Origin: Glandiceps talaboti
Lineage: Eukaryota; Hemichordata; Enteropneusta; Spengelidae
Direction of reading: 5' to 3'
NCBI RefSeq assembly: GCF_964340395.1
Contig: NC_135549.1
Span: 2,955,001 to 3,019,000, forward strand
DNA length: 64,000 nucleotides
Shown here piece after piece: positions 29,501 through 44,500 of the stretch (its first letter is position 1; the number at the start of each line of letters is the position of its first letter). The notes beneath the pieces were generated by a model. The model was not told where the DNA came from. It made no database searches and worked only from the letters and a program-made list of their open reading frames with translations. The translations under genes were made by a program, and so were the position numbers.

Positions 29501-32500
29501 ATTTCCCATAGATGAGAGTGGGTGTGACCCCAATCCTTGTCAAAATGGTGGTGTATGTCAGATGTACAGCAATGGAAATTATCAGTGCTCATGTGAGAAT
29601 GGATACACTGGTCAGCATTGTGAAATTGGTATGTATCTTGAAAACAACCATTCTTATAGATTTTTGTAAAAGAGGAGTTTGTTGATATCCAGACATTTGA
29701 TAAAAGTTGGTACAAAAAGAAAAGTAATTGGTATTTTGTCTTCATTGGCTAATCTGGAGATGGTTCAGTATTCAAATATATATATTCCACAATATAAGTA
29801 TTTTTTTCATTAGTGAAAAGAATATCTTTCCATCAAGGAAACAACTTTGTAAATGTATATTTATTGAAAGGCATATGATGGATATATAGAAACATTATGC
29901 AGTTTGAAATAATGTGTATGTCTGCAAATATTTGCTAACTGCAGTGTTTTTGAGGATTTACATTTCATGGTTATATTTGATTTGTAGCACCAGAGCCATG
30001 TAGTAGTAGTCCCTGTAAGAATGGTGCCACATGTCATACTAACATCAGAGGACAGTTTATATGTGTGTGCTCATCAGGATGGAATGGACTCACTTGTGAA
30101 ACAAGTACGACTAAATACTATTAAACAATTCTCTGTTTTTTCCCATTAATGCTTGTACATGTATCGTGATTATATTTAGTGATTACCACCTGCATTATGT
30201 TAAGAAGTGTATAAAATGAGAAAGCCTGAATTCAGTCACCATAGTAGTTTGTAATAATCTCTGCTGTCAGCAATTATAGGTGACTGGAGTTTAAGGGTTA
30301 GATTAATTGATTCTCCATCATATATGGCCCATCGTACATCATCTGCAAAAATTTTTTTTGCTTTTATATTTGGTGTGCATGTCCTTGGGGTTGGGGCCAT
30401 TCAGGTTTGTTCATACATGTTAATATGTGTCATTTTCTATATTTAGCAGACATATTAGGTCAAAAAGGATACTTTGATTGCTACCAGTATATGTTGAAAA
30501 GGAGTATAAAATGATAGATTATGCATTCAATCAGCATAGTAGTATAATTGAAATTCAATTCTGCAGGAAATTGACATTGATAGAATTGAAATAGGATCCA
30601 GCTTTCTAAACAATTGTATATATACCAGTAAAGTCTGGTTTAAAACCAGTCATCAATTTGACCAACTACCAGTTAACTTATATCCCAAATGCTGAATCCT
30701 TGGTCTTTAGGCTTTGCTTGTATTCTAAAGTAGGTTGAATGAATGTTAATGTATGTTATGATCAGTTTTCTTCAGTTTATTTATTTGAAAGAGAGTTAGG
30801 AAAAACAGAAAATCCTTTCCAGTTTTCATAATTCACTGAATTATTTGTTAATTGAGCTGTATATTAAATGTAAACAATCTGTCAAAATAATATAATGTTT
30901 ACTCCAGTTCTAGGAAACTTTCAAATTCGAGTGCAGTGAATTGACATTCAATTTTCTTTTAACATTCTTTGCAGACGTTAATGAGTGTTCATCATCTCCA
31001 TGTCAAAACGATGGTACATGTATTGATAGGACAGATTCATTCACTTGTATCTGTCTGAATGGATGGGATGGTATACTGTGTCAGGAAGGTTTGTTACAAT
31101 ACACATTCAAGTGCTTTGAAATACCAGAAATGTACTGAATTGCGATAAAGAATTGGTTTTAATTTTGTGCTACATGATGACTACAAAGAAATGCTATTCC
31201 TTGTCATTTGATATATTTTACTGATTGCTCTTTTAGCTTTTATTATGGGATGACAGTTGCAACATTTTTCTTTTTCCACATGCATAAAAATGTTTAATTT
31301 GTGTAAAATTGTAATTTAAGGCTACACTTTTATGTGAAATTGATGTATAGGAAAGTGAATTTTCATTAAACACTTAAAAATAACCTCTATTACGTTTAGA
31401 AATCAAATGAAACTATTTGTTGAATGATTGTTATTTGTCTTATTCTGTTAGATGTGGATGATTGTAGTCCAAATCCATGTATGTATGGTGGAAGTTGTTA
31501 TGACAGAGGTATTAATGATCATGTGTGTCTATGTGACAATGGATTCAGTGGAGACAGTTGTGAAATAGGTAATATTACAATGCATTTATCATTCAAGTCA
31601 TAGATCTGTAAAAAATAAATTCCTGTCATACATATCAATATTCATATGTATCAAATTGAACCTACGCGTGTAATTACAGTCCTAATAGCCATCAGTTATC
31701 AAAAAAAAAGAGACGATGTCATACATTATCATACAAATCAAAGTATACTAATTTAAAGTACATTTCATTTTTCACTCGTACAATGTCAAATCAAGTGTAA
31801 AGTTCATATTTTTGGTTTTGCTTATTAACAGTGATAGATCTATGCGAGAGTGGTCCTTGTCAACATGGTACTTGTATTAGTGCTATCAATTCCTACACAT
31901 GTGCCTGTGATTCCGGATGGACTGGAAACAACTGTCAAATTAGTAAGTTATACTATCAATTCCTACACGTGTCTGTGATTCCAGATGGACAGGAAACAAC
32001 TGTCAAAATAGTAAGTTATACCTTCAATTCCTATACATGTGCCTCTGATTCCAGATGGACTGGAAACAACTGTCAAATTAGTAAGTTATACTATCAATTC
32101 CTACACGTATCTGTGATTCAATATGGACAGGAAAGTAATGTTATACCTTCAATTCCTACACATGTGTCTGTGATTCCAGATGGACTGGACACAATTGTCA
32201 AATTAGTAAGTTATACTTTCAATTCCTACGCTGTGATTCAGTATGGACAGGAAACAATTGTCAAATTAATAAGTTACCTTCAATTCCTACACGTATCTGT
32301 GATTCAGTATGGACAGGAAACAAATGTTATATCTTCAATCCTACACATGTGTTTGTGATTCCAGATGGACAGGAAACAACTGTCAAAATAGTAAGTTATA
32401 CCTTCAATCCTACACATGTGTTTGTGATTCAGGATGGACAGGAAACAACTGTCAAATTAATAAGTTATACCTTCAATTCCTACACGTGTCTGTGATTCAG

Positions 32501-35500
32501 GATGGACAGGAAACAACCGTCAAATTAATAAGTTATACCTTCAATTCCTACACATGTGTCTGTGATTCAGTATGGACAGGAAACAAATGTCAAATTAATA
32601 AGTTATACCTTCAATTCCTACACGTGTCTGTGATTCAGGATGGACAGGAAACAACTGTCAAATTAATAAGTTATACCTTCAATTCCTACACATGTGTTTG
32701 TGATTCAGGATGGACAGGAAACAACTGTCAAATTAATAAGTTATACCTTCAATCCTACACATGTGTTTGTGATTCAGGATGGACAGGAAACAACTGTCAA
32801 ATTAATAAGTTATACCTTCAATTCCTACACATGTGTCTGTGATTCAGTATGGACAGGAAACAAATGTCAAATTAATAAGTTATACCTTCAATTCCTACAC
32901 GTGTCTGTGATTCAGGATGGACAGGAAACAAATGTCAAATTAATAAGTTATACCTTCAATTCCTACACGTGTCTGTGATTCAGGATGGACAGGAAACAAC
33001 TGTCAAATTAATAAGTTATACCTTCAATCCTACACTGTGATTCAATATGGACAGGAAACAAATGTCAAATTAGTAAGTTATACCTTCAATTCCTACACGT
33101 GTCTGTGAGTCAGGATGGACAGGAAACAACTGTCAAATTAGTAAGTTATACCTTCAATCCTACACTGTGATTCAGGATGGATAGGAAACAACTGTCAAAA
33201 TACTACAAAGTTGTACCTTCAATTCCTACACTGTGATTCAGGATGGAAGGAAACAACTGTCAAAATAGTAAGTTATACCTTCAATCCTACACATGTGTTT
33301 GTGATTCCAGATGGACAGGAAACAACTGTCAAAATAGTAAGTTATACCTTCAATCCTACACGTATCTGTGATTCAGTATGGATAGGAAACAAATGTCGAT
33401 TTAGTAAGTTATACCTTCAATTCCTACACATGTGTTTGTGATTCCAGATGGACAGGAAACAACTGTCAAAATAGTAAGTTATACCTTCAATCCTACACAT
33501 GTGTTTGTGATTCCAGATGGACAGGAAACAACTGTCAAATTAGTAAGTTATACCTTCAATCCTACACTGTGATTCAGGATGGACAGGAAACAACTGTCAA
33601 AATAGTAAAAAGTTATACCTTCAATTCCTACACATATGTCTGTGATTCCAGATGGACTGACACAACTGTCAAATTAGTAAGTTATATTACCTTCAATTCC
33701 TACACTGTGATTCAGGATGGACAGGAAACAAATGTCAACTTAGTAAGTTATACCTTCAATCCTACGGTACACATGTGTCTGTGATTGAGGACGGACTGGA
33801 CAAAACTGTCAGATCAGTAAGTTATGCTGTATTATAACAATATTCTATTGTACAGTTTTTCATTCCCTCATTTCACCAACTTGATATCACATTTGAAGTG
33901 GAATCATTCTGCTAGAATTTAGGGTTCCAGAAAATATGCAATAAAAAAAAAATATGCAATAGACTTTCAGTCTAATGGAGAGCACAGAGAGGAGCTTTCA
34001 AGAGTTCTTTGATGTTACAGAAATAACAGTAATGTGAAGCGCCTTTTTTTCATTCCTTTAATACATCGTAGATATCGATGATTGTGGGAGGAATCTTTGT
34101 TTACATGGTGCAGTTTGTGAAGATGGCATTAATTCATTCACATGTCAATGTGAAGATGGATGGATTGGTACCTACTGTCAACATGGTGAGATACTTTCAG
34201 GATTTGGGGGGGGGGGGGGGGCACTGGCAAGTTGCCATACTGAACTAGATGATAATCTTGGCACTGGTTTTTGATTTTGACCAGAACTGATCCAATGGTT
34301 TGAACTGTGGCCTATTAGAAAGATATAAAAGAGAAATTGTGGTCAAAATACTAATTCAAAGAATTCCTGGCAGACTAGTACATATTTTATGGAGATTTTT
34401 GTAACATTGGTTGATGATTGTTTGTGAAGGGCAGAATATCTCATCCATGTTTCGAAATTAGGATTTTTTGTCAAAAGATATTTATCTCAAAATTTGAGGG
34501 GTGGGTTGGTCCATCATTTAGTGAAGAATATCTTACTTCTAGTATTGGTTACCTTCTAGGCAATCAGTCATGCCACAAGACTAATGGTACTATAAATATG
34601 TGTGTCTTCATATGTGTACTTACATTGTGTAGTCATACATCAATAATGCAGCATGAAACTAACTAATTTACATTGTCTGTTTTCCTAGACATCGATGATT
34701 GTAATCCTGACCCATGTATGAATGGTGGTACTTGCTATGATATGGGAGCAGCTTCATTCACATGTGTCTGCCCAACTGGTAAAACAGGAGCAATATGTCA
34801 GACAAGTAAGTTGACACTGTAATGGCAACCATTGTCATCCTCAGTGCCTTGCTGTCAAAGTTAAGTCACAAATTTTCTGTCTAGTACTAGTAGGTGTGAT
34901 TTCAGAACTGTTATGACATTATGCATAAGATCTTCAAGCCTATCTTAACCTGTACAGGTGAGACAATATCCCTTGCTCTTGCACCATTTAATTGGTGTTA
35001 ATGATTGTATGTCCGTGTACATTATACTTGTCATAGTATACTGTGTTATATCTTAAACTGAACATGATTCTTCGCCACCCAAGAGATTAAATCTTCCTCA
35101 TTCAAGATAAAATATGTACCTCCTCACTAGATCATCTTATAAAATTCTGTCACAGGTGTACATAAATTTACAACTGAATTTGTCACACAGGTTATTGTCT
35201 AACAATTGATATAGACTCTGATCTATGTTAGCCACATAGCCCAGCTTCTATTTATTCCTACCTGTATTGTGTATTTCATAGCTGAGAGAGATAGACTATG
35301 CATAGTTTACATTCTTAGGTAGGAACTGATGTTTTTGGTTGTAGACATATTTTATTGCAGTATATTGGCCAAAATGTGTGTATAAGATGCTAAATTGATG
35401 TTAATGAATGATTTAATTATCTTGTCTTGTCTTGTCAAGCTATCACATATTGCCAAAGTGCTCCATGTAAGAATGGTGCAACCTGTCTTAATGGTATGCT

Positions 35501-38500
35501 GTCCTATACTTGTGTGTGTCCACCTGGCTTCACTGGCCTCACTTGTCAGGAAGGTTTGTAATTACATATTTCATTTACTTCATCTTTTCTGTTCCATATT
35601 CTATGTACTGTCATCATAGATATTTTGTTATTTATGTTGTTCATACTTATTAACAGCTGGTATTTGTAACATTCTACACGTTAACATTACAGACAACTTT
35701 ATATTGCTCTGATGGGTGATTATTGCAGGATTAGGACTAACAATTGGGTACAAATAGGCGTCTGTGCATTTAATCAGAAGGATATATTAAATCATGCTTT
35801 TCATGAACAAAATTATAAATACAATGCAAATAATAGTTGATCTGATGTACACATACTTCTGATTAGTCATTGACAATTTTTTTTATAGATTGATTTAATT
35901 AATCATTCATCATTAATAAACCATAGAACAAAATATATGCTAAGGTGAAAAAAAAGAAAATTATTCTTTGATTGTACAGGTTGTTTAAAGTTTTTGAAAC
36001 AGAAGTCTTCAGTTATGAGCAGTTGTTTTTAGAGTGCATGCAGGTTTAACACCGAAAACTAAATCAAATTATAATTTATATTATTTGAATGATGTCTTTA
36101 TAGATCAGAATGATTGTACACCAAATACTTGTCTTCATGGTGGCATATGTTTAGATGGTGTTAATGATCATCAGTGTTTGTGTACTCAAGGATATACTGG
36201 CCAGTACTGTGAACTTAGTAAGTATATCAATCAACCTGTCACATATAAACTGTTTGAGAGATTTAGTTGAATGCAAATGTAACTTGTGTACATGTTTGTA
36301 CTATTATTCACACTATTCTTGTAATCTTACTACTGGATATGCTGAGGAGATCATAGCCTTGAAATTATGCAAGCAGTACACTGTGAGTGTACCTTGGAAT
36401 CAGTATCGTCTGTATTTATTGTGCCATTGTAATGATTTCAATTGTTTGGTAATACTGAATGTTTGGCTGATTTTTTATTGTCATTTACAGTCAAGATATG
36501 TGCCTGTCTATATTTTTACCAGAAATATTGAGTTACATTGTGTAATCCTGGTGTATGCCCAGTGTTACAGTAGGTATATCACCATGGTTACAAATAGAGA
36601 TCTCATATGAGGTAAACTTTATGTTGCAAAGCTTCATAGTCATCTTTATAGATCTAATTTCACAATATCTGTTATTATAGATCTTAATGAATGTGATCCA
36701 GATCCCTGTCTCCATGGTTACTGTGAGGATCTGTTGATTGGTTATGTCTGTCATTGTTCAGTAGAGTACACAGGTGCTAACTGTGAAACCAGTAAGTAGT
36801 AACATACATGTGCAAGGTGTTTGGACTCGAGAGTCTTGATGTCATCTCCAATGTATGTGCTCTATAGTATTGTTCCTGAGTATAAAAAATAACTAAAAAG
36901 CAAATAAAACTTCTGGTCTGTACTCCACCATGTACATTACTGTAGCTACATAGTTTTCCTGTCTCAAATGATTTATTTGCAAGAAGACCAGTATCTTCAA
37001 GAAACATTTCATAACTATACTTCTGAGTGCTGTAAAACATAGTTATGCTTTGCATTTATACAAGTATAGTAATAAGTACTTATTTATATGGTTTGTGCAG
37101 TAGAAATGATATCATACCAAAGTTTGTTATGTACATGTATGTCACCTTTATGTCGGTGAAATCCTGTAGATTTACATCCTGCCCACCTCATTTTTTAGGA
37201 CTTAATCCATGTGATAGTGCTCCTTGTCTCCATGGTGACTGCATCAATGGTATTATTTTCTATTCATGTGTCTGTGAAAATGGCTGGACAGGGACTAACT
37301 GTGAAGAGGGTAATAAACATTTTATTGCTGAGTTTCCTTTTTTTGTGTTCTTATATATCTTTACGAATAACTTGGAATTGTACCTTTAACAGTAATCTTG
37401 GAAAAGCCTACTTAGAGTTGAATCTAGATGGGTGGAAATGCAGTTCATTTTTGTATTCAGTTCCTATCCCTTGGTAGTACATTTGTACATGTATTCAGAG
37501 AATCACATTTCATTTTTAGCACTTCCACCTAACAACACTGGTAGGTATAAATCTGGTGTAAGCCATAGTGGAAATTAGTGTAAAAAGTGACCAGAAGAAG
37601 TTGAGTTTCTGAAGTTTATTTTAAATTCATAAAACTTCTAATCAGTATTTTTACTTAGCTCATACAGTAAAAAGCATCTTTATCAGGAAATGCCCAAAGA
37701 GCATTAATAGATATATTAAAACATGTCACTTTTATACTGTAATGTATTCTTATTCCAGATGCCAATGACTGTCATCCAAACCCTTGTCTAAATAGAGGTA
37801 CTTGCATTGATATTGGCACCAACCTGTATAATTGTCTGTGTTCTGAAGGATTTACTGGACAGAGATGCAATGAAGGTATGCAGCAACTTTGTTAGACTTA
37901 TGATTACATTATGTACATGTATAAAGTATGTTCAAGAGAGTTGTCCAACTTTTAGCAGGCTGTTTCTGTTAGAGCTGAGAGGGATATTTTCATGTCAGCT
38001 ATTTGGCCAGGACATGTCTAGAGGAATTGCTTACCAACACATTAACACGCTTCACATTAATTTTCCAATATTTTTCTTACAGTCATAGATAGCTGTGAGA
38101 GTTATCCTTGTTTGAATGGAGCAACCTGTGTTTCCGGTATAGCAATGTATTCTTGTATGTGTTCAACTGGATATGAGGGTTTTCACTGTGAAATAGGTAG
38201 GTATTTCCGATATAGCAATACATTCTTGTATGTGGTTCAACTTGATATGAAGGTTCTCACATATTAAAGGTGAGGTATTTCTAGTAAAGTGATGTATTCT
38301 AATATGTGTTCAACTGGATATGAAGGTTCTCACTGTGAAATAGGTAAGGTATTTCTGGCATAGTGATGTGTTCCTGTATGTGTTCAACTGGTTATGAAGG
38401 ATATGTTTAGCAAGGTAGGCATTCAAGCCAGACACTAAAATGTGACCTTGACCTTCATCTCCAAGGTCAAATAGCAAGTTGTTCTATAACTTTGGAAGTT

Positions 38501-41500
38501 TTATACCTAGAGCCATCATTGAAATGTGTACCTGCACATTGTAAGAGATAAGTTAAGGTCAAATTCAAATTTGGTCAATAACCTTGAAAGTTTTTTTGAT
38601 AGGGTCCCCAATCAAAATAGTCTACACTAATATCATAACGGCTGGGTAACCTCTCTGGTAAGATTGTATGACCATATTTCGGACATCGCAAGTCATGTTG
38701 TGTTGGGAGCTATGTTTTTAAATGTAGGAGACTTGTTGAGACATAAATGATATTGCCTGGAATATGTATGTCATGTGAATTCAATGTGTGTATATAGTTA
38801 AGCTGTCCATTATAAGCTCTACTCATTTATGTGTATGGAGATATAATCTCTCATAGTCCTACCTAATCTGTAATATGTAATCTGAAAGCACTTCTGGCCA
38901 TGGAATGTATATGTACCGGTATTAGTAAGCAAAAATATCTTTGAAATTCTCTATTTAGATAAAGATGATTGCCTTTCCAACCCTTGTCAGCACTTCATAC
39001 AATGTCATGTGAATTCAATGTGTGTATATAGTTAAGCTGTCCATTATAAGCTCTACTCATTTATGTGTATGGAGATATAATCTCTCATAGTCCTACCTAA
39101 TCTGTAATATGTAATCTGAAAGCACTTCTGGCCATGGAATGTATATGTACCGGTATTAGTAAGCAAAAATATCTTTGAAATTCTCTATTTAGATAAAGAT
39201 GATTGCCTTTCCAACCCTTGTCAGCACTTCATACAATGTAATGATTTGCCTAATGGCTACCATTGTGTCTGTCAACCTGGCTGGACTGGAACTAACTGTT
39301 TTACAGGTCAGTGAATAAAAGTATCAAATATGATATACTTACAAAATACTTGAAATTTAGCTAATTACAATTTTAGTGGTTCTACTGACTACCAAAAGGG
39401 CTTACTTAGACATTATACATTGTGCATTTGATGCTAGTGTTCTGTAAGAAACAAACAAAGCAAACATTATTAAGTAACAAGCAAATGAAATTTAAAAATT
39501 GATACATATTTAATTTAGTAATCTATGGTAAGCATACGTAGATTGTGGAGAGCACAGGCTTGTCAGATATTGATAAGGCATTGTTATGTATTTTCTTACA
39601 GATATTAATGAATGCTTGGAGTACAATCCATGTAAGCATGGTGGCACATGTATAAATGAAATCAACTCACATCGATGTCTGTGTCGGGAGCCGTATGTGG
39701 GCATGAATTGTGAAATAGGTAACTATAAACACTCTAGGGGAATTTAGCAGAATTCAAATCAAAAATTTATATTTTGACAGATTCTCCTCTATATAAACAT
39801 ATAAACAATGTGTCTGTTGGGGGAGGGGGCATGGCTGTTAGGATTGTACAATATGTTTGTGTTTTTCTGATACGCCATTAAACCATTTACTGTGATATCG
39901 TTTTAACTGTTTGTAATTGGTGGTTGTGTACCTTAGATGTATTATTTTAAAATGATTTAAATCTGGTCTATACATTATGGCTATTAAAGTTGTGTACATT
40001 TATAAAACTGGTGAAATTTTCTTAGTTGAAGCAAATTAAGAATATCATTGTTCTCCATGTACAAATCATGTGGACTAATATTTGATATTATCTTTACAGC
40101 AATCTTGACTACATGTACACCGTCACCATGTACTCATGGTGGAACCTGTGTTTCTCTAGCCACCAGTATACAGTGTATTTGTCAAGATGGATGGACAGGT
40201 CAAATGTGTCAGGAAAGTAAGTTCTTTAGGCTCAAATAAAAATTGTAGTCGCATAATTATATCCTTTATATACTTCTCAACATAATAGATACTTGAATTA
40301 TTGTGAGGTACTAGTAAGCAGTCAACAGCAAAGTGACAGTTTAAAAACATCTGTGTAACGTATTCTGTATTTATACATATATTCATAATCATGTTCCATT
40401 TAAGTACTGAGTCAGCCTTGTTTCATGACCATGGACAAATATTAATAACTTGTGATAATGATGTATCTCAGACCCAGAATCAGTTATACAAATGAGTTTA
40501 TATTATAATTGTGCCAGGAACACCTGATCCTTGTTCAACCAATCCTTGTCAACATGGAGGAACCTGTATTGGTAATACAGATGGTAGTTCCTTCTTCTGT
40601 CAGTGCAACAATGCCTGGGAGGGTACACATTGTGAAATCGGTGAGTTATTACATTCCACAAGATTTCATTCTTGTAGATTTTGTAAAATTTTAAATTAGT
40701 GTCAGAGTTCTTGAGAATTCTTGAGGATTTTAATGTATGTGGCTGATAAACATTTTCTAAATGCAATGTTATTTTCTTTCTTCAGTCTCTCCTGTTGTAC
40801 CCGATACCCCACCACCAACACATGGACCACCTGACATTGGACCATGTCAATCCTCACCATGTGCCAGTGATTCAACCTGTGTTAGCAGTACAGACAATAC
40901 AGCTTATTTCTGCGTGTGTCCAGTAGATAAACAAGGAAAACATTGTGAAGATGGTAGGTAGAACATCTGTTTAACTAGCAGTGCCTTGTGACATGAGAGC
41001 AACGTCTTGCAAATGAGACATCCAAACTGACAACTGTCAATATGTACATGTATACCACACAACCCTGCACACTACCTGCACATCATTTTGCTGCGTATGA
41101 TGCTATATGAATTGAAATGATTGATATGGTTGTGTGCATGCATATGACTTGAAGAGTGTTAATTTACAACCTTAACTTCAAATTTTTGTAATATTGGGAA
41201 AGAATTGTTTGTGTGATTCTGAACAAGCTTACTTTAGCATTCAAATTATGAACATTTATAAAAATAACAGTTAATAAGTTACGATTGTTTACTGTATACT
41301 GCAGATATAACACCAGACAATCCATGTGCTTCGTTACCATGCCAACATGGACCATGTGTACAAACCCAGGATGTGTATTTCTGTATCTGTGACATGGGAT
41401 GGGAAGGACAAAACTGTGAAACAAGTTAGTTTTATTCATCTAATAAACTCTTTACATTGTCAATAACAAATTTTCAGAAAACATTCTATGATATTAATTT

Positions 41501-44500
41501 TCCACACAGAAGATTGTGACTATTAACTAATTCAGTACAAAAAAACAGCTTAAATGTTCAACTAGTTTTGATCATTTTTAGGATTAACTCTTGTCTGTAA
41601 AGTTATGTTTACACTACCATCCATATGAAGTTCCATCAAACTGAGGCTTCATAAGTATGTTGTATTCTTGATAATTCATCCAACTCATCAATAATGATTT
41701 AATATGTGAGAGTTAATGTTCATGGACTCTGGGTTCATACTTACTAGTAATTTCTACTCACAGAGTAAAAAAATGATTTAATATGCTGCTTAAAGCCATA
41801 ATATTTTTAACTGATTGCTTCATGACTTGCATTTTATGACAAATGTAAATGTTTCAATGTTTAAAGATAAAATTTTCCATATATGTACAGTTTATATAGC
41901 ATTTAAGCTTAGCATTTGTAATATGTACTTTAAAAGACATCAAGAATCATTGTGACTTTGTTAATAGGGATACCAGAAGAACCTAGTCCATGTGAGTCGT
42001 CACCATGTAAACATGGCGGTACATGTGTTAGTAGTGGCGCTGCATCTGGATATCAGTGTCTGTGTGTAGATGGCTCTACAGGAAGCAACTGCGAAACATG
42101 TATGTTACAAATATATTACAGTCCACAAGAATAACAAAATAACAACATGTGCAGTCCTACATTCATTTAGGCAATTAGGGAGATTTGGTCAGTTTAAAAA
42201 CCACACAGAACTATGTACCAGTGTCTTGTGTAATACAGCTTCATATACCACTAGTATCTTGTACCATATAAGACATTTTTTTAATGTTGAAAGTTGTGAT
42301 GTTTTCAACAGCAATGTTCAGTTCAAATACCAAAGTAGTTAAATCACACATGTATGGTTAAGATTTTTTTTTACTATTGCTTGTACACATAACCTTACAT
42401 TCAATATACTACAAGTAGGTAAAACTATACTTTCGTAAAGTACAATGTGTATTAGCTGATATTGTGGATTATATAATATGTAATGAGGTAATAGTTCATA
42501 TAACAGCACCCACCCTCAACCTTCATGTCATCTTGAGTCATCCATGCTCATCCAGGCATGTATGATATCATGTCACAGTATTACACAATATGTAATACCT
42601 GATAATGACCCATTTGGCATTAAGTTGATAACAACAATTTAGAATATTAATGAAATTAATAACACATTTTAAATTTATAGTAACTGATCCAACTGAGTGG
42701 CCATGTTCATCTTCACCATGTCTAAACCATGGCACCTGTGATGGTGATAGTGCCATCTACACATGTCTCTGTCCACAGGGATATCAGGGAACACATTGTG
42801 AAGAAAGTAAAACAAGTTGTATGATATACTATTTACTTGTATAGAAGGAGGCTGTTTGACTAAAGCAGTATTATAATATCTATCATTTCAGCTTCAAGAG
42901 TTTTAGTTAGTGTCCAATCAATGCCACATCATTTCTTTGAGCAATGTTACCCCCCCAACCCCTCCCTGAGCCATTGATTATCTAACACTATAGTATAATT
43001 TCTTTGAGCCATGTGAAACCTCCACCACCCTCTTAATTAACTTATACTGCATATATGCATTATAAACATTATTTAGTAAGTTTCTAATGCAGAAAGTCAC
43101 ATTGGTCATTGGTGAAAATGTCTTTGGGAAAGTGCCTTTGCCTTTCATGTAGAAAGTTACCATGATTGTGGATCTGTACCAAAGTATCATGTCAATTTTC
43201 AAAATTTGTTCTAGATTAAAATGACAAACAAGTGTCGTAACTAGTATATTGTAAGGAGTTTTGTCACATGGTAAACTCAAAAGTGTGCACAACTCCACTA
43301 TTTGTTGTGGTTAAAGAAAACTATATACATGGTCGATCCTGGTATAATGTATAATGTCCCATCATACATTGTAATTCTTCAGAAACTAAGAGGAATTCTG
43401 ATATTTTCCTTTTCAGTTGTACCAGATGACCCCTGTTCATCCTTTCCATGTGAGAATGGCGGTACCTGTATGTCCTCTGATACCAGCTTTGGTTTCAGCT
43501 GTGAATGTTCAGATGGATGGACAGGACAAATTTGTGAAACAAGTAAGAACCCTATAAAGGGGAAATAGAGACATTTTAATAAACTATGGAGTCTGGAGAG
43601 TCATTTCTATATTACTTGTCCTCTACAGCTGTGACTGTTATCAATCCATGTCTAAGTACTGATTCTATTGTCCTCTACAGCTGTGACTGTTATCAATCCA
43701 TGTCTAAGTACAGATTCTATATTACTTGTCCCCTACAGCTGTGACTGTTATCAATCCATGTCTAAGTACAGATTCTATATTACTTGTCCTCTACAGCTGT
43801 GACTGTTATCAACCCATGTCTAAGTACTGATTCTATATTGTCCTCTACAGCTGTGACTGTTATCAACCCATGTCTAAGTACTGATTCTATATTGTCCTCT
43901 ACAGTTGTGACTGTTATCAACCCATGTCTAAGTACTGATTCTATATTACTTGTCCTCTACAGCTGTGACTGTTATCAATCCATGTCTAAGTACAGATTCT
44001 ATATTACTTGTCCCCTACAGCTGTGACTGTTATCAACCCATGTCTAAATACTGATTCTATATTACTTGTCCTCTACAGCTGTGACTGTTATCAATCCATG
44101 TCTAAGTACAGATTCTATATTAATTGTCCCCTACAGCTGTGACTGTTATCAACCCATGTCTAAGTACAGATTCTATATTAATTGTCCCCTACAGCTGTGA
44201 CTGTTATCAACCCATGTCTAAGTACTGATTCTATATTACTTGTCCCCTACAGCTGTGACTGTTATCAATCCATGTCTAAGTACAGATTCTATATTACTTG
44301 TCCTCTACAGCTGTGACTGTTATCAATCCACGTCTAAGTACAGATTCTATATTACTTGTCCCCTACAGCTGTGACTGTTATCAACCCACGTCTAAGTACT
44401 GATTCTATATTACTTGTCCTCTACAGCTGTGACTGTTATCAACCCATGTCTAAATACTGATTCTATATTACTTGTCCTCTACAGCTGTGACTGTTATCAA

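Noticed and set aside
31831-33784. Long proteins of repeated [11 protein letters not shown]-like segments
   Set aside because: The frame shifts from unit to unit, half EGFs lack the first cysteines, and donors recur; this is the donor-edge array, not a coding exon series.
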